64,000 nt of DNA from Schlegelella_A sp036263655 (lineage in GTDB: Bacteria > Pseudomonadota > Gammaproteobacteria > Burkholderiales > Burkholderiaceae_C): assembly GCA_036263655.1 (NCBI GenBank), contig DATAGP010000031.1:40352-104351 (forward strand), read 5' to 3'. Positions 1 through 9,190 of this stretch are shown piece after piece. The position numbers and the translations under genes were made by a program. The first letter of the stretch is position 1. Every line of letters starts with the position of its first letter. Below the pieces are notes generated by a model, which worked only from the letters and a program-made list of their open reading frames with translations, made no database searches and was not told the origin of the DNA.

Positions 1-438
1 CGCGCCGAGCCCGGCCCCGGTGGGGTCCGGCAGCAAGGCGGCGATGAGGCGCGACGACGCGAATGCGGCGAGGGCGCCGAGGCCGACCATCGCCGTCCAC
101 TGCACGTAGACCGGCGAGCTGCCGAGCGGCCGGCGCATGCCGCAGACGACGATGAGCCAGGACAGGACCGCCGGCAGGGCGATGCTCGATCCGGCGGCGG
201 TGAGCGCCAGGAAATGACTGAAGCCGTTGGCGGCGAAGACCATGCCGATCGCCATCACGCCGTGCACGAACAACAGCGCGCGCAGCACGACGCCGACGTG
301 GCAGACGTCGAAGGCGGACTCCGGGCCGCTGCGCCGCGGCGCCGGAAGATCGCCGGCCAGGTCGAACAGGGTGGCGCCGAAACCCGTCGACCGGGCCGCC
401 CCGGGGTGGCCCGACATGCCGACGGATGGCGCGCTCAT
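1..438 (-). CDS. AlgZ/LytS-type sensor histidine kinase, N-terminal part (cut by window edge)
   Basis: The minus frame is open from an ATG at 438 to the window edge, giving 146 residues. After a hydrophilic leader come the segment FDVCHVGVVLRALLFVHGVM and further hydrophobic stretches, which fit the membrane-sensor half of AlgZ/LytS-family histidine kinases. The kinase domain would lie beyond base 1. The gene is divergent from argH; in pseudomonads and many Burkholderiales the order argH-algZ-algR-hemC is conserved, and this placement supports the call. A LytTR response regulator and hemC would be expected further left. The identification rests on the N-terminal sequence and gene order, because no catalytic motif is in view. 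Confidence 0.7.
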   Translation of the reverse strand, partial: MSAPSVGMSGHPGAARSTGFGATLFDLAGDLPAPRRSGPESAFDVCHVGVVLRALLFVHGVMAIGMVFAANGFSHFLALTAAGSSIALPAVLSWLIVVCGMRRPLGSSPVYVQWTAMVGLGALAAFASSRLIAALLPDPTGAGLGA

Positions 439-613
439 CAGAGCGGCCTCGAGCCGCTCGGAGGCGCCGATAGAATCCCTCGAACCCAGGCGTGGCACAT
501 GGTGCGGATTGTGGCCAAGCGCCCCTTCCGGAGGGCCGTTCCCGGCCCCGCCAGCCACATCGATCCGTGCGAAGCGCACGCTTGCCGCGGGCTTCCGAAC
601 CAGCGGCCACCCT

Positions 614-2011
614 ATGTCAGCCAATCAGTTCGAGAAGAAATCCGAAGCCTGGTCGGCGCTGTTCTCGGAGCCGACGAGCGAGCTGGTCCAGCGTTACACG
701 GCGAGCGTCGGATTCGACCAACGGCTGTGGCGAGCCGACATCGCCGGCAGCCTCGCGCACGCGACCATGCTCGCGGACCGCAACGTCATCGCCCCCGCCG
801 ATCTCGCGGCCATCCGGCGCGGCCTGGCGCAGGTCGGCGAGGAGATCGAAGGCGGCCGCTTCCGGTGGCGGGTGGACCTCGAGGACGTGCACCTCAACAT
901 CGAGGCGCGTCTCGTCGAGCTGGTCGGCGACGCCGGCAAGCGTCTGCACACCGGCCGCTCGCGCAACGACCAGGTCGCCACCGACGTGCGCCTGTGGCTG
1001 CGCGACGAGATCGAGGTCACGGGCGCGCTGCTCGCCGATCTGCAGCGCGCGCTGGTCACGCTCGCCGAGCAGCACACCGAGACGATCCTGCCCGGCTTCA
1101 CGCACCTGCAGGTCGCGCAGCCGGTGTCGTTCGCGCACCACCTGCTCGCCTACGTCGAGATGTTCGCGCGCGACGCCGAGCGGATGGTCGGCGTGCACCG
1201 GCGCACGAACTGGCTGCCGCTCGGCGCCGCGGCGCTCGCCGGCACGAGCTTCGACCTCGACCGCGAGGCCGTCGCCAAGGCGCTGGGCATGGAAGGCGTG
1301 TGCCAGAACAGCATCGATGCGGTGAGCGATCGCGACTTCGCGATCGAGTTCACCGCCGCGGCGAGCCTGGTGATGGTGCATCTCTCGCGTTTCAGCGAGG
1401 AGCTGATCCTGTGGATGAGCCAGAACTACGGCTTCGTCGAGCTGGCCGATCGCTTCTGCACCGGCTCGTCGATCATGCCGCAGAAGAAGAACCCGGACGT
1501 CCCCGAGCTGGCGCGCGGCAAGACCGGCCGCGTCGTCGGTCACCTGATGAGCCTGCTCATGCTGATGAAGGGCCAGCCGCTCGCTTACAACAAGGACAAC
1601 CAGGAAGACAAGGAGCCGCTCTTCGACAGCGTCGACACGGTGAAGGACAGCCTGCGCGTGTTCGTCGAGCTCGTGCCGGGCATCGCCGTCAAGGCCGAAG
1701 CGATGGAACGCGCCGCGAGCCGCGGCTACGCGACGGCGACCGACCTGGCCGACTACCTGGTGAAGAAGGGCGTGCCGTTCCGCGACGCCCATGAAGCGGT
1801 GGCGCGGGCGGTCAAGCACGCGATGACGCAGGGTGTCGAGCTCGCCTCGCTGTCGCTGCCGGTGATGCAGGGCTTCCACCCGGCGATCGGCGAGGACGCG
1901 GCGGCGGTGCTCACGCTGCGCGGCTCGCTGGGCTCGCGCAAGGTGGTCGGCGGGACGGCGCCGGAGCAGGCGCGGGCGCAGATCGCGCGGCATCGGGCCC
2001 GCCTCGGCTGA
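614..2011 (+). CDS. argH: Argininosuccinate lyase
   Basis: ArgH splits argininosuccinate into arginine and fumarate, the last step of arginine synthesis, as a cytosolic tetramer. The 465 residues match the family length. The signature GSSIMPQKKNPD lies at about 284-295 and carries the catalytic-serine loop; TGRSRNDQ at about 113-120 and the TH pair at 163-164 (catalytic histidine region) are present. The ATG at 614 was chosen because the protein then begins MSANQFEKKSEAWS, where ArgH homology starts; the open frame further upstream has no homology. The gene is monocistronic here, facing away from the AlgZ-like kinase gene. Confidence 0.97.
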   Translation: MSANQFEKKSEAWSALFSEPTSELVQRYTASVGFDQRLWRADIAGSLAHATMLADRNVIAPADLAAIRRGLAQVGEEIEGGRFRWRVDLEDVHLNIEARLVELVGDAGKRLHTGRSRNDQVATDVRLWLRDEIEVTGALLADLQRALVTLAEQHTETILPGFTHLQVAQPVSFAHHLLAYVEMFARDAERMVGVHRRTNWLPLGAAALAGTSFDLDREAVAKALGMEGVCQNSIDAVSDRDFAIEFTAAASLVMVHLSRFSEELILWMSQNYGFVELADRFCTGSSIMPQKKNPDVPELARGKTGRVVGHLMSLLMLMKGQPLAYNKDNQEDKEPLFDSVDTVKDSLRVFVELVPGIAVKAEAMERAASRGYATATDLADYLVKKGVPFRDAHEAVARAVKHAMTQGVELASLSLPVMQGFHPAIGEDAAAVLTLRGSLGSRKVVGGTAPEQARAQIARHRARLG

Positions 2012-2079
2012 ACGCCGGACGGCGCTGGCCGTCGTCCGGCGCGATGCGCTGCAGCCGGTCGGCGCACCGGGACGCGGCC

Positions 2080-2979
2080 TCAGGCCGGGTGCGACGTCGC
2101 GAAGCTCGGCGCCAGCACATCCGCCGCCACGGCGTCGCGGCTCTCCTCGAGCACGGTGATGCGCCAGAGCGTGCGCGCGTCGTCGGGATCGATCAGCGTC
2201 GCCGAATGCAGCAGCGCCGCGTTGTCCCAGACCACCACGTCGCCGACGCCGTAGCGGAAGCGCAGCTGGTACTTCGGCTGCGTCGAATAGGCGGCCAGCT
2301 CGTCGAGCAGGTCGCGCGCCTCGTCCTCCGGCATGCCGACGATGCCGAAGGAGCTGCCGCTGACGGCATAGAGCGCCTTGCGGCCGGTCACCGGATGCGG
2401 GCGGGCGATCCGGTGCGTGATGACCGGCATCCGCGCCTTCTGCTCGTCACTAAGTGCCGATGCGGCGGTGCGGCTCGCGTCGCGCACGTCGTGGCGATTG
2501 CCGTAGTGGTGGATGCCGAGCAGCGGCTCGATGCGCTTCTTCATCGCCTCGGGCAGGTCGTCGTAGGCCGCCTGCTGGTCGGCGAACAGCGTGTCGCCGC
2601 CGACCTTCGGCACGACCCGCGAATAGAGGGTGGTCGCGCGCGCCGGAACGGCGAGGTACGAGTAGTCGGTATGGAAGTAGGAGCCGGCGTCCTGCAGGCC
2701 CGTCGGTCGACCGTTCTCGCGCACGTTCGACAGGATGAGGATGTTCGGGTCCTCGGGATGATGGAACTGGTCGATGACGTGCGGCTGCGGCGGACCGAGG
2801 CGCCGGGCGAAGGCGACGAACTGCGCGGCGCTGATCTCCTGTCCGCGCAGGGCCAGCACGTGATGCTCGTAGAAGGCCCGCTCGAGCTCGGCGAAGCGGT
2901 CCGCGGAGAGGGCGCGCGACAGGTCGACGTCCCATGTCTCGACGCCGAAAAGGCTGCCGAGCGGCTGAAGTGCGGTCAT
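2080..2979 (-). CDS. TauD/TfdA-family Fe(II)/2-oxoglutarate-dependent dioxygenase
   Basis: The 299-residue product has the family's iron-binding facial triad: HTD at 103-105 and a distal histidine at about 258 (NAALLHSAT), with the 2-oxoglutarate arginine at about 273 (LWRITV). TauD-family enzymes hydroxylate or cleave small substrates such as taurine, 2,4-D or other sulfonates and carboxylates; the substrate cannot be read from the sequence. The start at 2979 (MTALQPLG) was chosen over an ATG 32 codons upstream because homology begins here; no strong ribosome binding site is visible. It is divergent from the PEP-CTERM gene and shows no operon partner, so no taurine transport context supports a tauD name. 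Confidence 0.85.
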   Translation of the reverse strand: MTALQPLGSLFGVETWDVDLSRALSADRFAELERAFYEHHVLALRGQEISAAQFVAFARRLGPPQPHVIDQFHHPEDPNILILSNVRENGRPTGLQDAGSYFHTDYSYLAVPARATTLYSRVVPKVGGDTLFADQQAAYDDLPEAMKKRIEPLLGIHHYGNRHDVRDASRTAASALSDEQKARMPVITHRIARPHPVTGRKALYAVSGSSFGIVGMPEDEARDLLDELAAYSTQPKYQLRFRYGVGDVVVWDNAALLHSATLIDPDDARTLWRITVLEESRDAVAADVLAPSFATSHPA

Positions 2980-3131
2980 GGCCGAAATGATAGGAGCGAG
3001 CCCCTCCGGAACGGTCGCGACCCGTGAACCGGGGGTTGTGGCGGAGTCCTCGCGGTGGACCAATGCTAGATGCATCCTGTTACAAAAGCCTACCGCTTGT
3101 GTCGAGATGCCAACAAGAAAGCGGAGTCCTC

Positions 3132-4073
3132 ATGAGCCTTCCTCGCTTCGTCGCCGCATGTGCCGCGCTCCTCGTGGCCGGCGCCGGCGCCAACGATCTC
3201 CAGAACTTCACCACGGTGCAGAACACCGACTGGACGCAAGCCGGCGTGGGCGGCATGCGTGGCCTCGGCAGCGGATCCATCACGCTCGCCGGCGTGACCG
3301 GAACGGTGACGCAGGCCTACCTGTACTGGGCCGGTCCCACCAACTCGGCGTCGCCCACGGCCAACGCCAGCGTTCTCTTCGGCGGCACATCGATCCTCGG
3401 CACGAACATCGGCTTCTCGCAGGACAACTTCTGGGGTTTCGAGAACAGCCAGGCCTACCGCGCCGACGTCACGGCGCTCGTCTCCGGCAACGGGGTCTAT
3501 TCGCTGGCCAACTTCACCAAGCCCGGCGTCGAGGTCAACGGCGCGTCGCTGATCGTCTTCTTCAACGACGGCAACAGCGCGAACAACCGTGACGTGGTCC
3601 TCTTCGACGGCAACGACGCGAACTTCCCGAACCCGTTTGATGCGCCGGGCTGGAATTCGAGCCTGGCGGGCATCAACTACACGTCGGGGAGCGCGGCGCT
3701 CAGCCTGCACGTGTCCGATGGCCAGGACTTCAGCGGTCCTGACGACGGCACGCTGCTCCTGAACAACATCGCACTCGCGTCGGGCGACATCTTCCAGGGC
3801 AACACCCTGCCGAGCGCCGGCGGCGGCGTGTCGAACGGCAACCTCTGGGACATCCGCACCTTCGACGTCACCTCGTTCCTCGCGCCCGGACCGAACACGC
3901 TCAACTTCCGCATGGGCGAACTGAACGACGCGCTGGGACTCATCGTCGCAGCGGTCGATCTGCCCGCAGGCGCCGCGCCGCCGGTGAGCGCCATCCCCGA
4001 GCCGGAGACGTACGCCCTCATGCTGGCCGGACTGGCCGCGATCCGGCTCGTCAGCCGACGTCGCAAGGCCTGA
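3132..4073 (+). CDS. PEP-CTERM-anchored secreted protein
   Basis: The 313-residue protein begins with a signal peptide (MSLPRFVAACAALLVAGAGA) and ends in a PEP-CTERM sorting tail: IPEPETYALML, a hydrophobic stretch, then SRRRKA. PEP-CTERM tails are recognised by exosortase in exopolysaccharide-making Gram-negatives. The body is rich in Asn, Gly, Ser and Thr, with predicted beta character, and resembles surface proteins with a DUF3344-like fold (QAYLYWAG near the N-terminus, then VTALV and LIVFFND), though that family name is tentative. The ATG at 3132 gives the clean signal peptide; upstream codons in the frame do not. No exosortase gene is in the window. Confidence 0.85.
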   Translation: MSLPRFVAACAALLVAGAGANDLQNFTTVQNTDWTQAGVGGMRGLGSGSITLAGVTGTVTQAYLYWAGPTNSASPTANASVLFGGTSILGTNIGFSQDNFWGFENSQAYRADVTALVSGNGVYSLANFTKPGVEVNGASLIVFFNDGNSANNRDVVLFDGNDANFPNPFDAPGWNSSLAGINYTSGSAALSLHVSDGQDFSGPDDGTLLLNNIALASGDIFQGNTLPSAGGGVSNGNLWDIRTFDVTSFLAPGPNTLNFRMGELNDALGLIVAAVDLPAGAAPPVSAIPEPETYALMLAGLAAIRLVSRRRKA

Positions 4074-4100
4074 GGCTCGGCGACCACGCAGGGCCTGCGC

Positions 4101-4400
4101 TCAGCGCAGGCTCGTTTCGCTCGCGTCGTAGACCGCCATCTCCGGCGGATGCGCCGCGAGCCTGCGCGCCTCGGCCGCGAACTCGCGCGATGCCGGCAGC
4201 GCGACGTGCGCGAGCAGCGCGTCCTTGTCCGCCCAGCGCTCGAAGAACACGAAGCGCAGCCCGTCGTTGACGTCGACCGCCACGCCGTGCTCGAGGCAAC
4301 CCGGCTCGGCGCGGGAGCGGGCGACGTGCTCCAGGCTCAGGCGGCGCAGTTCCTCCGCCGTGTCCAGGCGGGCCTGGATCTGTCCCGTGACGATGACCAT
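4101..4400 (-). CDS. Antibiotic biosynthesis monooxygenase (ABM) family protein
   Basis: This 99-residue protein has the ABM layout: a first strand MVIVTGQIQARL, a central helix (LRRLSLEHVARSRAEPGC), the conserved FFERWADKDALLAH segment and a C-terminal strand. Small ABM proteins act as quinol monooxygenases or heme/quinone-handling enzymes; the substrate is unknown. It faces the M20 amidohydrolase gene divergently, with 101 bases between them. A second ABM-type protein is encoded at 54158-54532. Confidence 0.8.
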   Translation of the reverse strand: MVIVTGQIQARLDTAEELRRLSLEHVARSRAEPGCLEHGVAVDVNDGLRFVFFERWADKDALLAHVALPASREFAAEARRLAAHPPEMAVYDASETSLR

Positions 4401-4501
4401 GCTGTCTCCTCGGCGCCGCAGCTGCCCCGGCCGATTCTGGCAGCGGCCATCGCCGGCGCCGCCGACCCGACAATAAGCCGGCGATCACCCCAGGAGCCGC
4501 C

Positions 4502-5785
4502 GTGTCCGCCAGCCGCATCGAAGCCAGCAGCCTCGCTTCCACCCTCGACAACGCCGCCACGGGGCTCGACGCCCAGGTCCTCGCCTGGCGCCGCGACTTC
4601 CACGCCCACCCGGAGCTCGGCAACCGCGAGTTCCGCACCGCCGGCATCGTCGCCGCGCACCTGCGCTCGCTCGGCTTCGACGAGGTGCGCACCGAAGTCG
4701 CGGTGACCGGCGTGGTCGGCCTGCTCAAGGGAGCGCTGCCCGGCCCGGTGGTCGCGCTGCGTGCCGACATGGACGCGCTGCCGGTCGACGAGCGGACCGA
4801 CGTGCCCTTCGCGTCCAAGGTCCGCGCGATCTGGAACGGCGAGGAGGTCGGCGTCATGCACGCGTGCGGCCACGACGCGCACGTCGCCGTGCTGATGGGC
4901 GTCGCCACCTTGCTCGCCGGCGTGCGCGAGCGCCTGCGCGGCTCCGTGAAGTTCATCTTCCAGCCGGCCGAGGAGATGCCGCCGAAGGGCGAGGAAGGCG
5001 GCGCGCAGCTGATGATCAAGCAGGGCGTGATGGAGAACCCGGCGCCCGGCGCCGTCTTCGGCCTGCACGTCACCTCGCAGCTCCCGAGCGGCGTCATCGG
5101 CTACCGGTCGGGGCCGACCATGGCCAGCTCGGACAGCTTCCGGATCACCGTCAACGGCCGGCAGACGCACGGCGCCATGCCGTGGCGCGGCGTCGATCCG
5201 ATCGTCGCCTCCGCGCAGGTGGTGCTCGGGCTGCAGACCATCGTCAGCCGGCAGATGGACATCGCGCACGAGCCCGCGGTGCTGACGGTGGGCACGATCA
5301 AGGGCGGCGTGCGCGAGAACATCATCCCGGACTCGGTGGAGATGCGCGGCACCATCCGCACCTTCAACGAGTCGATGCGCGACGAGATCCACGAGCGCAT
5401 CCGCCACACCGCCGAGTCGATCGCCGGGGCGTCGCGCGCCACCTGCGAGGTCTGCATCGACAAGAACTACGCCGTGACGGTGAACGACCGCGAGCTCACC
5501 GAGGCGACCGTGCCGACGCTGGAGCGGGTGGCCGGCGCCGCGCGGGTGATCGTGGTGCCGAAAATCACCGGGTCGGAGGACTTCTCGTTCTACCAGCAGG
5601 TGGCGCCCGGCTTCTTCTACTTCGTCGGCATCACGCCGCCGGGGCAGGACCCCAAGACAGCGCCGTCGAATCACTCGCCGCTCTTCTTCATCGACGAGCC
5701 GGCGCTCTTCCTCGCCCTGCGCTCGCTCGCGCAGGTGGCGGTCGACTGGCTCGAGGCGCAGCCGCCCCTGCGCGCGGCCGCCTAG
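4502..5785 (+). CDS. M20 family metallo-amidohydrolase (hippurate hydrolase/aminoacylase type)
   Basis: The 427-residue protein is a zinc amidohydrolase of peptidase family M20D, which hydrolyses N-acyl amino acids or related amides. Metal-ligand and catalytic motifs are visible: RDFHAHPELG at 31-40, the pair at C122/H124 in HACGHDAHV, the catalytic glutamate in QPAEEMP near 156, and H in SNHSPLFFID near the C-terminus. It has no signal peptide and should be cytosolic. The start is GTG at 4502, preceded by AGGAG-like sequence. The flavoprotein gene follows after six bases, so the two are probably co-transcribed. Confidence 0.88.
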   Translation: MSASRIEASSLASTLDNAATGLDAQVLAWRRDFHAHPELGNREFRTAGIVAAHLRSLGFDEVRTEVAVTGVVGLLKGALPGPVVALRADMDALPVDERTDVPFASKVRAIWNGEEVGVMHACGHDAHVAVLMGVATLLAGVRERLRGSVKFIFQPAEEMPPKGEEGGAQLMIKQGVMENPAPGAVFGLHVTSQLPSGVIGYRSGPTMASSDSFRITVNGRQTHGAMPWRGVDPIVASAQVVLGLQTIVSRQMDIAHEPAVLTVGTIKGGVRENIIPDSVEMRGTIRTFNESMRDEIHERIRHTAESIAGASRATCEVCIDKNYAVTVNDRELTEATVPTLERVAGAARVIVVPKITGSEDFSFYQQVAPGFFYFVGITPPGQDPKTAPSNHSPLFFIDEPALFLALRSLAQVAVDWLEAQPPLRAAA

Positions 5786-5791
5786 TCGCCG

Positions 5792-8440
5792 ATGCCTTCG
5801 AACGAGGAGGCGCCGGCGCAGGCCGACGTGGTCGTCATCGGCGCCGGGCCGGCCGGGCTCGCCGTGGCCGCGGGCCTGATCGGCGCCGGCCGCCACCCCG
5901 AAGTCCTCGAGCGGGCTTCGCAGCTGGCGGCGTCGTGGCGCAACCACTACGACCGCCTGCACCTGCACACCGTCAAGGAGCAGTCGGCCTTGCCGGGCAT
6001 GCCGTTCGCGGAACACCTGCCCCGCTACGTACCGCGCCAGGGCATGGTCGACTACCTGGCGGCCTACGCCGAGCGGCACGGCATCCGGCCGCACGTGAAC
6101 GTGCAGGTCACCGCCGTCGTGCCGCGCGACGGCGCCTGGCGCGTCGCCACCGCGGCGGGGCCGGCCTTCGCCGCACCCCAGGTGGTCGTCGCCACCGGCG
6201 CCAACGCCCTGCCCCGGCCGGCGCCGATGGCCGGCGAGGACGTCTTCGGCGGCCGCGTCCTGCACAGCCGCGACTACCGCAACGCCGCTCCGTTCGCCGG
6301 CCAGCGCGTGCTGGTGGTCGGCATGGGCAACACCGGCGCCGAGATCGCCCTCGACCTTGCCGTGAACGGCGTCCACGCCTCGATCTCGGTGCGCTCGCCG
6401 ATGAACATCGTGCGTCGCGACATCTTCGGCCGGCCGTCGCAGCTGACCTCGATCGCGCTGTCACGGCTGCCGGCGCGGTGGGGCGACGCCATCGCGAGCA
6501 TCGCCCGCGACCTGAGCGTCGGCGATCTGAGCCGGCACGGCATCCGGACCGCGGGGGTCTCGCCGCTGCGACAGCTGCGCGAGCAAGGCAAGACGCCGAC
6601 CATCGACGTCGGCACAGTCGACGCCATCAAGGCCGGCCGGATCGCCGTGCGGCCGGGTGTCGAGCGGCTCACGCCGACCGGCGCGCGCTTCACCGACGGC
6701 AGCGAAGGCCGCTTCGACAGCATCGTCCTGGCCACCGGCTACCGCGCGGAAGTGGAAGCGCTGTTCCCGGAGACGCCGGTCCCCGTCGATGCGAACGGGC
6801 TGCCGCTCGAGGTCGCCGGCCGGGGTGCGCTGCAGGGCGTGTTCTTCGTCGGCTTCGATCTGCGCCAGCCGGGCGGCCTGCTGCGCACCATCGCGGCGCA
6901 GGCGCAGGCCGTCGCCACGTCCCTCGCCGCGCGGACGACGACGACGGCCACGGCAACGGCCACGGCGACGGCGCTGGTGCTGGCGCTGGCGGGTCTCGCC
7001 GGCATGCCGCGCCAGGCGCTCGCCGCCGACCCGCCCAGCGTCGCGACGCCCTCGGCGCACGCGCGGATCAGCTTCGAGCGCGTCCGCTTCCCCGGCGCCG
7101 GGCCGCGCGTCGGCCTGGTCGGGACGAGCTACCTCGTCGACCTGCCCGAGGTGCGCGGCCTGTCGATCGGACCGGCGGTGTACGGCGCCGTCAGCGGCCG
7201 CCACGGCGGCTTCTTCACGCTCGGCGGCGAGCTCGCGTGGCGGCAGAGGCTGATCGGGCCGGTCGGCGTCGAGGTCGGCGTCTTTGCCGGCGGCGGGGGC
7301 GGCGGCGGCGCGCCGGCCGGCAGCGGCCTGATGCTGCGCCCGCACGCCGATCTCGTCTGGGACCTCGGCCCGGTCGCCCTCGGCGCCTCGGTCTCGCACG
7401 TGCGCTACTCGGGCGACCGCATCGACAGCACGCAGTTCGGGCTGGTCCTTAACGCCAACAGCGACTTCCGCTTCGTGCCGGCCCAGCGACTCGGCGAGCC
7501 GGCGCGCGCCGGCGGTCGCGCCGGTCTCGGCTTCGACCGCGTCCAGCTCGTCGGCGGCGTGTACCGCACGCCGCGCGGCAAGACCCTGCAGAACGGCGAG
7601 CCGCTGCCGCGCCACATCGGCACGCTCGGCATCCGTGCCGAGCAGTCCTGGGGCGGCAACGCGTTCTGGGGCATCGAGGCGGCGCGGGCCGGGCGCGACG
7701 GCATCGGCGGCTACGCGGAGTACCTCGGCAGCATCGGCGTCGAGACCGAAATCGTGCGCGACGCGCTCACCCTCGGCGCCCGTGTCGGCGCCGGCATGGC
7801 CGGCGGCGGCGGCGTGTCCACCGGCGGCGGCCTGCTCGTCAAGACGGGCATCTACGGCATCGCCCGACTGGGCAACGACCTCGGCCTGGCCGTCGAGGCG
7901 GGCTACGCGCGCGCCCCCGGCGGCAACTTCCGCGCCGCGCAGGCGAGCGTCGCCCTGCTCTGGGCCCTCGACGGGCCGGCGAGCACCGGCACGGCGGCGC
8001 GGCCGGCGCGCACCGACTTCAGCGCCGGCGCCGAGCGCTTCGACGCGCCTCGCGGCGGCGGCGACGATCCGGTCACCGGCGTGCGCCTGAAGATCGACCG
8101 CTACCTGACGTCGAACCTCTACGTCACCGGGCAGGCGCTCGCGGCGGCCGGCGGCAACGCGGGGGGCTATTCCGCGGCGCTGGTCGGCGTCGGCTGGAAC
8201 CAGCCGCTCGGGTCACGCCTGCACGTCGGCGCGGAGCTGCTCGGCGGCGCCGGCGGCGGCGGCGGCGTCGACGCGCGCGGCGCCCTGCTGCAGCCGCGCG
8301 CCTATGCCGGCGTCCAGCTCACGCCCTCGCTGGCGCTGCGCGCCGGCGCCGGCCGGGTGCGCTCGAGCGGCGGGCGGCTGAGCAGCAACGTCTTCGACCT
8401 GTCGCTGAACGTCACCTACGGCGTCTCGTCCGGAATCTGA
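5792..8440 (+). CDS. FAD-dependent monooxygenase fused in frame to a secreted, barrel-like domain
   Basis: The first 380 of 882 residues form a flavin monooxygenase: FAD site GAGPAG at 17-22, the FMO-type motif FGGRVLHSRDY at 152-162, the NADPH site VVGMGNTGAE at 175-184, and LATGYR at 313-318. Residues 381-412 then read as a Thr/Ala repeat followed by a signal-peptide-like stretch (ALVLALAGLAG, ending ALA-AD). Residues 413-882 are Gly-rich alternating strands ending in a barrel-like terminal strand, as in an outer-membrane or secreted protein. A cytosolic flavoenzyme joined ahead of a signal peptide is hard to explain. It may be two genes merged by a small indel in the repeat at 6933-6975, or a true fusion. 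The frame is open throughout. Confidence 0.7.
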   Translation: MPSNEEAPAQADVVVIGAGPAGLAVAAGLIGAGRHPEVLERASQLAASWRNHYDRLHLHTVKEQSALPGMPFAEHLPRYVPRQGMVDYLAAYAERHGIRPHVNVQVTAVVPRDGAWRVATAAGPAFAAPQVVVATGANALPRPAPMAGEDVFGGRVLHSRDYRNAAPFAGQRVLVVGMGNTGAEIALDLAVNGVHASISVRSPMNIVRRDIFGRPSQLTSIALSRLPARWGDAIASIARDLSVGDLSRHGIRTAGVSPLRQLREQGKTPTIDVGTVDAIKAGRIAVRPGVERLTPTGARFTDGSEGRFDSIVLATGYRAEVEALFPETPVPVDANGLPLEVAGRGALQGVFFVGFDLRQPGGLLRTIAAQAQAVATSLAARTTTTATATATATALVLALAGLAGMPRQALAADPPSVATPSAHARISFERVRFPGAGPRVGLVGTSYLVDLPEVRGLSIGPAVYGAVSGRHGGFFTLGGELAWRQRLIGPVGVEVGVFAGGGGGGGAPAGSGLMLRPHADLVWDLGPVALGASVSHVRYSGDRIDSTQFGLVLNANSDFRFVPAQRLGEPARAGGRAGLGFDRVQLVGGVYRTPRGKTLQNGEPLPRHIGTLGIRAEQSWGGNAFWGIEAARAGRDGIGGYAEYLGSIGVETEIVRDALTLGARVGAGMAGGGGVSTGGGLLVKTGIYGIARLGNDLGLAVEAGYARAPGGNFRAAQASVALLWALDGPASTGTAARPARTDFSAGAERFDAPRGGGDDPVTGVRLKIDRYLTSNLYVTGQALAAAGGNAGGYSAALVGVGWNQPLGSRLHVGAELLGGAGGGGGVDARGALLQPRAYAGVQLTPSLALRAGAGRVRSSGGRLSSNVFDLSLNVTYGVSSGI

Positions 8441-9174
8441 TCGGGCACGGACGGCCGCAGCGGCGCCCGGTACAGCCAGACGCGCCGCTCTCCGTCGACC
8501 TCGAGCGAGTGCTCGGCGACGAGTCCGGAAACCGGGAACTCGAGGCTGACCAGCCAGGCGCCGTCGCGCAGCTCGCAGGCCGCCTTGGCGAGCGCGCGCG
8601 GCATGCTCTCCGGCCGCTGGAACAGGTAGACCAGGTCGTGGCGCGACCAGTCGTCCTGCCACAGGTCGCCGCGCCGGACGTCGGCGAATCGGCAGCGCCA
8701 GGCGCAGGCGCGGCGCAGCGGCCAGCTCCACTCGACGCCGTGCGCACGCGCGTCCGGATACTCCCGCCGCAGCTCCATGAGCCCGGCACCGAGGCCGCAG
8801 CCCGCGTCGAGAACGCTGGCGTCGCGCGGCAAGGGCGCCGCCCGTGCCAGGCCGTGCAGGGCCCGGCGCGGTGTCGGGAAGAGCGGCGCATCGCTCCAGG
8901 CCCGCAGCGGGTAGACGAGGGCGAGCATGGCGAGCGGAACGAGCCAGGCCCAGGCCGGCTGCGATGCCGCCGCGCCGAGCGCCGCCGCCGACAGCGGAAA
9001 GCCGCTGCCGATGAAGACGCGCCGCCACGGCGTGCTGCCGGCAACGGCGGCCATCGCGCCGAGCGCACCGGCGAGGAGCCAGGCGGCGAGCGCACTGCCG
9101 CCGTTGGCCAGCACGACGCCAAAGACGGCCCAGCAGCCGGCCCATGCGACGAGCGCCGGCAGCGGCCAGGCCAT
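8416..9174 (-). CDS. Membrane-anchored class I SAM-dependent methyltransferase
   Basis: The 252-residue product has about three or four hydrophobic segments in residues 1-90, then a Rossmann methyltransferase domain with motif I VLDAGCGLGAG near residue 121. The substrate is unknown. The gene starts 16 bases downstream of fliA on the same strand, so it probably forms the last gene of the flhB-flhA-flhF-flhG-fliA operon. Its 3' end overlaps the 3' end of the convergent flavoprotein gene by 25 bases. Whether it acts on a flagellar target is not shown by the sequence. Confidence 0.75.
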   Translation of the reverse strand: MAWPLPALVAWAGCWAVFGVVLANGGSALAAWLLAGALGAMAAVAGSTPWRRVFIGSGFPLSAAALGAAASQPAWAWLVPLAMLALVYPLRAWSDAPLFPTPRRALHGLARAAPLPRDASVLDAGCGLGAGLMELRREYPDARAHGVEWSWPLRRACAWRCRFADVRRGDLWQDDWSRHDLVYLFQRPESMPRALAKAACELRDGAWLVSLEFPVSGLVAEHSLEVDGERRVWLYRAPLRPSVPDQIPDETP

Positions 9175-9190
9175 GCCGATCCCGTGGGGA

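Noticed and set aside
4337..6376. 679-residue minus-strand open frame
   Set aside because: It runs antisense through the M20 and monooxygenase genes, has an Arg/Gly/Ala-rich composition typical of shadow frames in GC-rich DNA, and lacks any motif.
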